Assembly (NCBI GenBank): GCA_023137005.1
Contig: JAGLQE010000021.1
Location: 1 to 5,908, forward strand
DNA: 5,908 nt
Direction of reading: 5' to 3'
From: Thermoplasmata archaeon
Lineage (GTDB): Archaea; Thermoplasmatota; Thermoplasmata; SG8-5; JAGLSY01
Shown here: in pieces, positions 5,701-5,908 of the stretch
Numbering within the stretch: position 1 is the stretch's first letter
How the letters are laid out: each line of letters starts with the position of its first letter
Notes under the pieces: generated by a model
Seen by the model: the letters and a program-made list of their open reading frames with translations, nothing else
What the model was told of the DNA's origin: nothing
The model's database searches: none
Program-made: the position numbers and the translations under genes

Positions 5701-5908
5701 CATCCCGTATGACCATCGCTCATGTTCTGGAGATGGTGGGTGGAAAGATGGGATCAATGAAGGGTAGGTTCATCGATGGAACCTCTTTCAGTGGTGAAAA
5801 GGAGGAAGTGCTGAGGCAGGAGCTTGTCAATGCGGGCTTCAAGCACAATAGCAGGGAAGTGATGTACGACGGAAGAAGTGGCCAGCTGATAAAGGCCGAT
5901 ATCTTCGT
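2706..5908 (+). CDS. rpoB: DNA-directed RNA polymerase subunit B, undivided (C-terminus beyond the right edge)
   Basis: Second-largest, catalytic subunit of RNA polymerase (Rpb2/bacterial beta homologue). 1067 codons are open from ATG 2706 to the edge, so B is a single chain with no B''/B' split. Visible landmarks: GGYFIVSGTERVLISLEDLA from 194; DDKDHYANKRLKL from 386; STGNW (452-456) and SLSHLRR (475-481); HPTQWGRLCPNETPEGQNCG from 499; YPEHN (740-744). Active-site residues are GYNMED (814-819, acidic E818/D819) and GDKFASRHGQKG (958-969, lysines K960 and K968), followed by NPHGIPSRMT (994-1003). An unusual insert carries C675-x2-C678 and C703-x2-C706, just before HTHMEIDP (720-727), and looks like a zinc ribbon. 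The C-terminal anchor and clamp zinc site, probably another 120 or so residues, are missing because of the window edge. AGGTG at 2696-2700 is the ribosome-binding site. The gene follows rpoH by 8 bases; subunits A' and A'' would be expected downstream. Confidence 0.98.
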   Translation, partial: MRDLVEAFFKDRSIVNHHIASYNDFLPTIDNPNSRMQQIVDNIRVNNNDENMRGVIRLDSDRTDGNIVDVRIGRKRDKNGNIDSHSKPTIMIGAPRVKEANGATNTLTPMEARLRNLTYMAPIELTITIIENGIEREPEAAHIGNLPIMVKSKKCNIHDNNIDLMFNMKSDEELARMSKDEKLSGVGEDPCDSGGYFIVSGTERVLISLEDLAPNRVLVEYSERYGTRTEVAKVFSQKEGYRALTLVEKKRDSILYVSVAAASGKIPLLLLMKALGLDADEDIYNSVISDPSMANILYANLEAIQDPKLCPPDGVFTQEDAILWLEKKFATGQAKEYRIKKVESILDKSLLPHLGDSSDDRLKKAIFLGRIAKTVLELSMGIRKPDDKDHYANKRLKLSGDLMEDLFRVSFTNLVKDLKYQLERGYAKKKGMKINSAIRPDLLTQRLLHALSTGNWVGGRAGVSQLLDRTSNMSSLSHLRRVTSPLTRTQPHFEARDLHPTQWGRLCPNETPEGQNCGLVKNCALLVDVSERSHEQMVKTLLSDLGTKEVKGQQTKNTKVYVNGDLIGTHDRPKDLVEEIRQRRRNGMVSNEVNLRFDEDMNDVIINCDEGRLRRPLIVAKDGRLLLNKKHMDGLNSGKLKIRDIVREGIIEWLDAEEEEDAYIAVKAFESPSKCDHCEALLSSTDTSWENIGVPDDVVKLKCNQCGKTMKVDKLLNNDHTHMEIDPMLILGVCAGLVPYPEHNSSPRITMGSAMAKQSLGLSCSNYRIRPDTRAHLLHYPQRPMVQTEVMNFVNFTKRPGGQNFVVAVATHHGYNMEDALVMSRSSIQRGLGHSTFFRTYKAEERRYPGGQEDHFEIPGPDVRGARADLSYNSLGEDGLISPETNIKGGDVLIGKTSPPRFLEEDTDFLTPQKRRETSVTVRPGEKGWVDSVMLTETENGSRLVKVKVRDPRMPELGDKFASRHGQKGVIGHMLEIEDMPFTESGQTPDLIINPHGIPSRMTIAHVLEMVGGKMGSMKGRFIDGTSFSGEKEEVLRQELVNAGFKHNSREVMYDGRSGQLIKADIF

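Noticed and set aside
2687..5723. Numerous open frames of 60-140 codons on either strand across rpoB
   Set aside because: All overlap the continuous, motif-rich subunit B frame. None has conserved features or a convincing ribosome-binding site.
1..5908. CRISPR array, insertion sequence, toxin-antitoxin or phage gene
   Set aside because: No regularly spaced direct repeats, terminal inverted repeats, transposase or integrase motifs are visible. All coding sequence is assigned to core cellular genes.

Overview
The window is archaeal. The evidence is an RNA polymerase subunit H (RpoH) gene directly followed by the large subunit B gene, TATA-type promoter sequences in the gene-free spacers, and a tRNA gene interrupted by bulge-helix-bulge introns. 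Subunit B is one undivided reading frame, whereas most methanogens and halophiles split it into B'' and B'. It also carries a four-cysteine zinc-ribbon-like insert. Together with arginine codons that are mostly AGA/AGG, this makes me lean towards Thermoplasmatota or a relative. That placement is inference; the sequence alone does not prove it.

Left part, minus strand (1-1949): a potassium-uptake pair. trkA (1949 to 561, complete, two RCK units) is followed after 6 bases by trkH (554 to beyond the left edge, N-terminal 184 codons only). TrkH is the K+-translocating membrane subunit and TrkA the nucleotide-binding cytoplasmic gating ring. The two genes share a frame and are separated by a single UGA, so they are almost certainly co-transcribed and translationally coupled.

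Middle (1950-2211): an AT-rich, gene-free divergent spacer. It has a TATA-like element for trkA on the minus strand and one for the tRNA on the plus strand, and nothing else I can support.

tRNA (2212-2364): a tRNA-Lys(UUU) gene interrupted twice. One 39-nt intron sits at the canonical 37/38 site with a textbook hBHBh' fold. A second intron of about 37 nt lies in the D arm with a relaxed BHB-like fold. Removing both gives a complete 74-nt cloverleaf plus an encoded CCA. The two introns share an octamer at their 3' junctions and a pentamer inside, which hints at common origin. This is the most unusual item in the window.

Right part, plus strand (2437-5908): rpoH (86 aa), then rpoB 8 bases later, open to the right edge (first 1067 codons). 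This is the start of the usual archaeal rpoH-rpoB operon. The catalytic motifs of subunit B present in the window are intact; its C-terminal anchor/clamp part lies beyond the edge.
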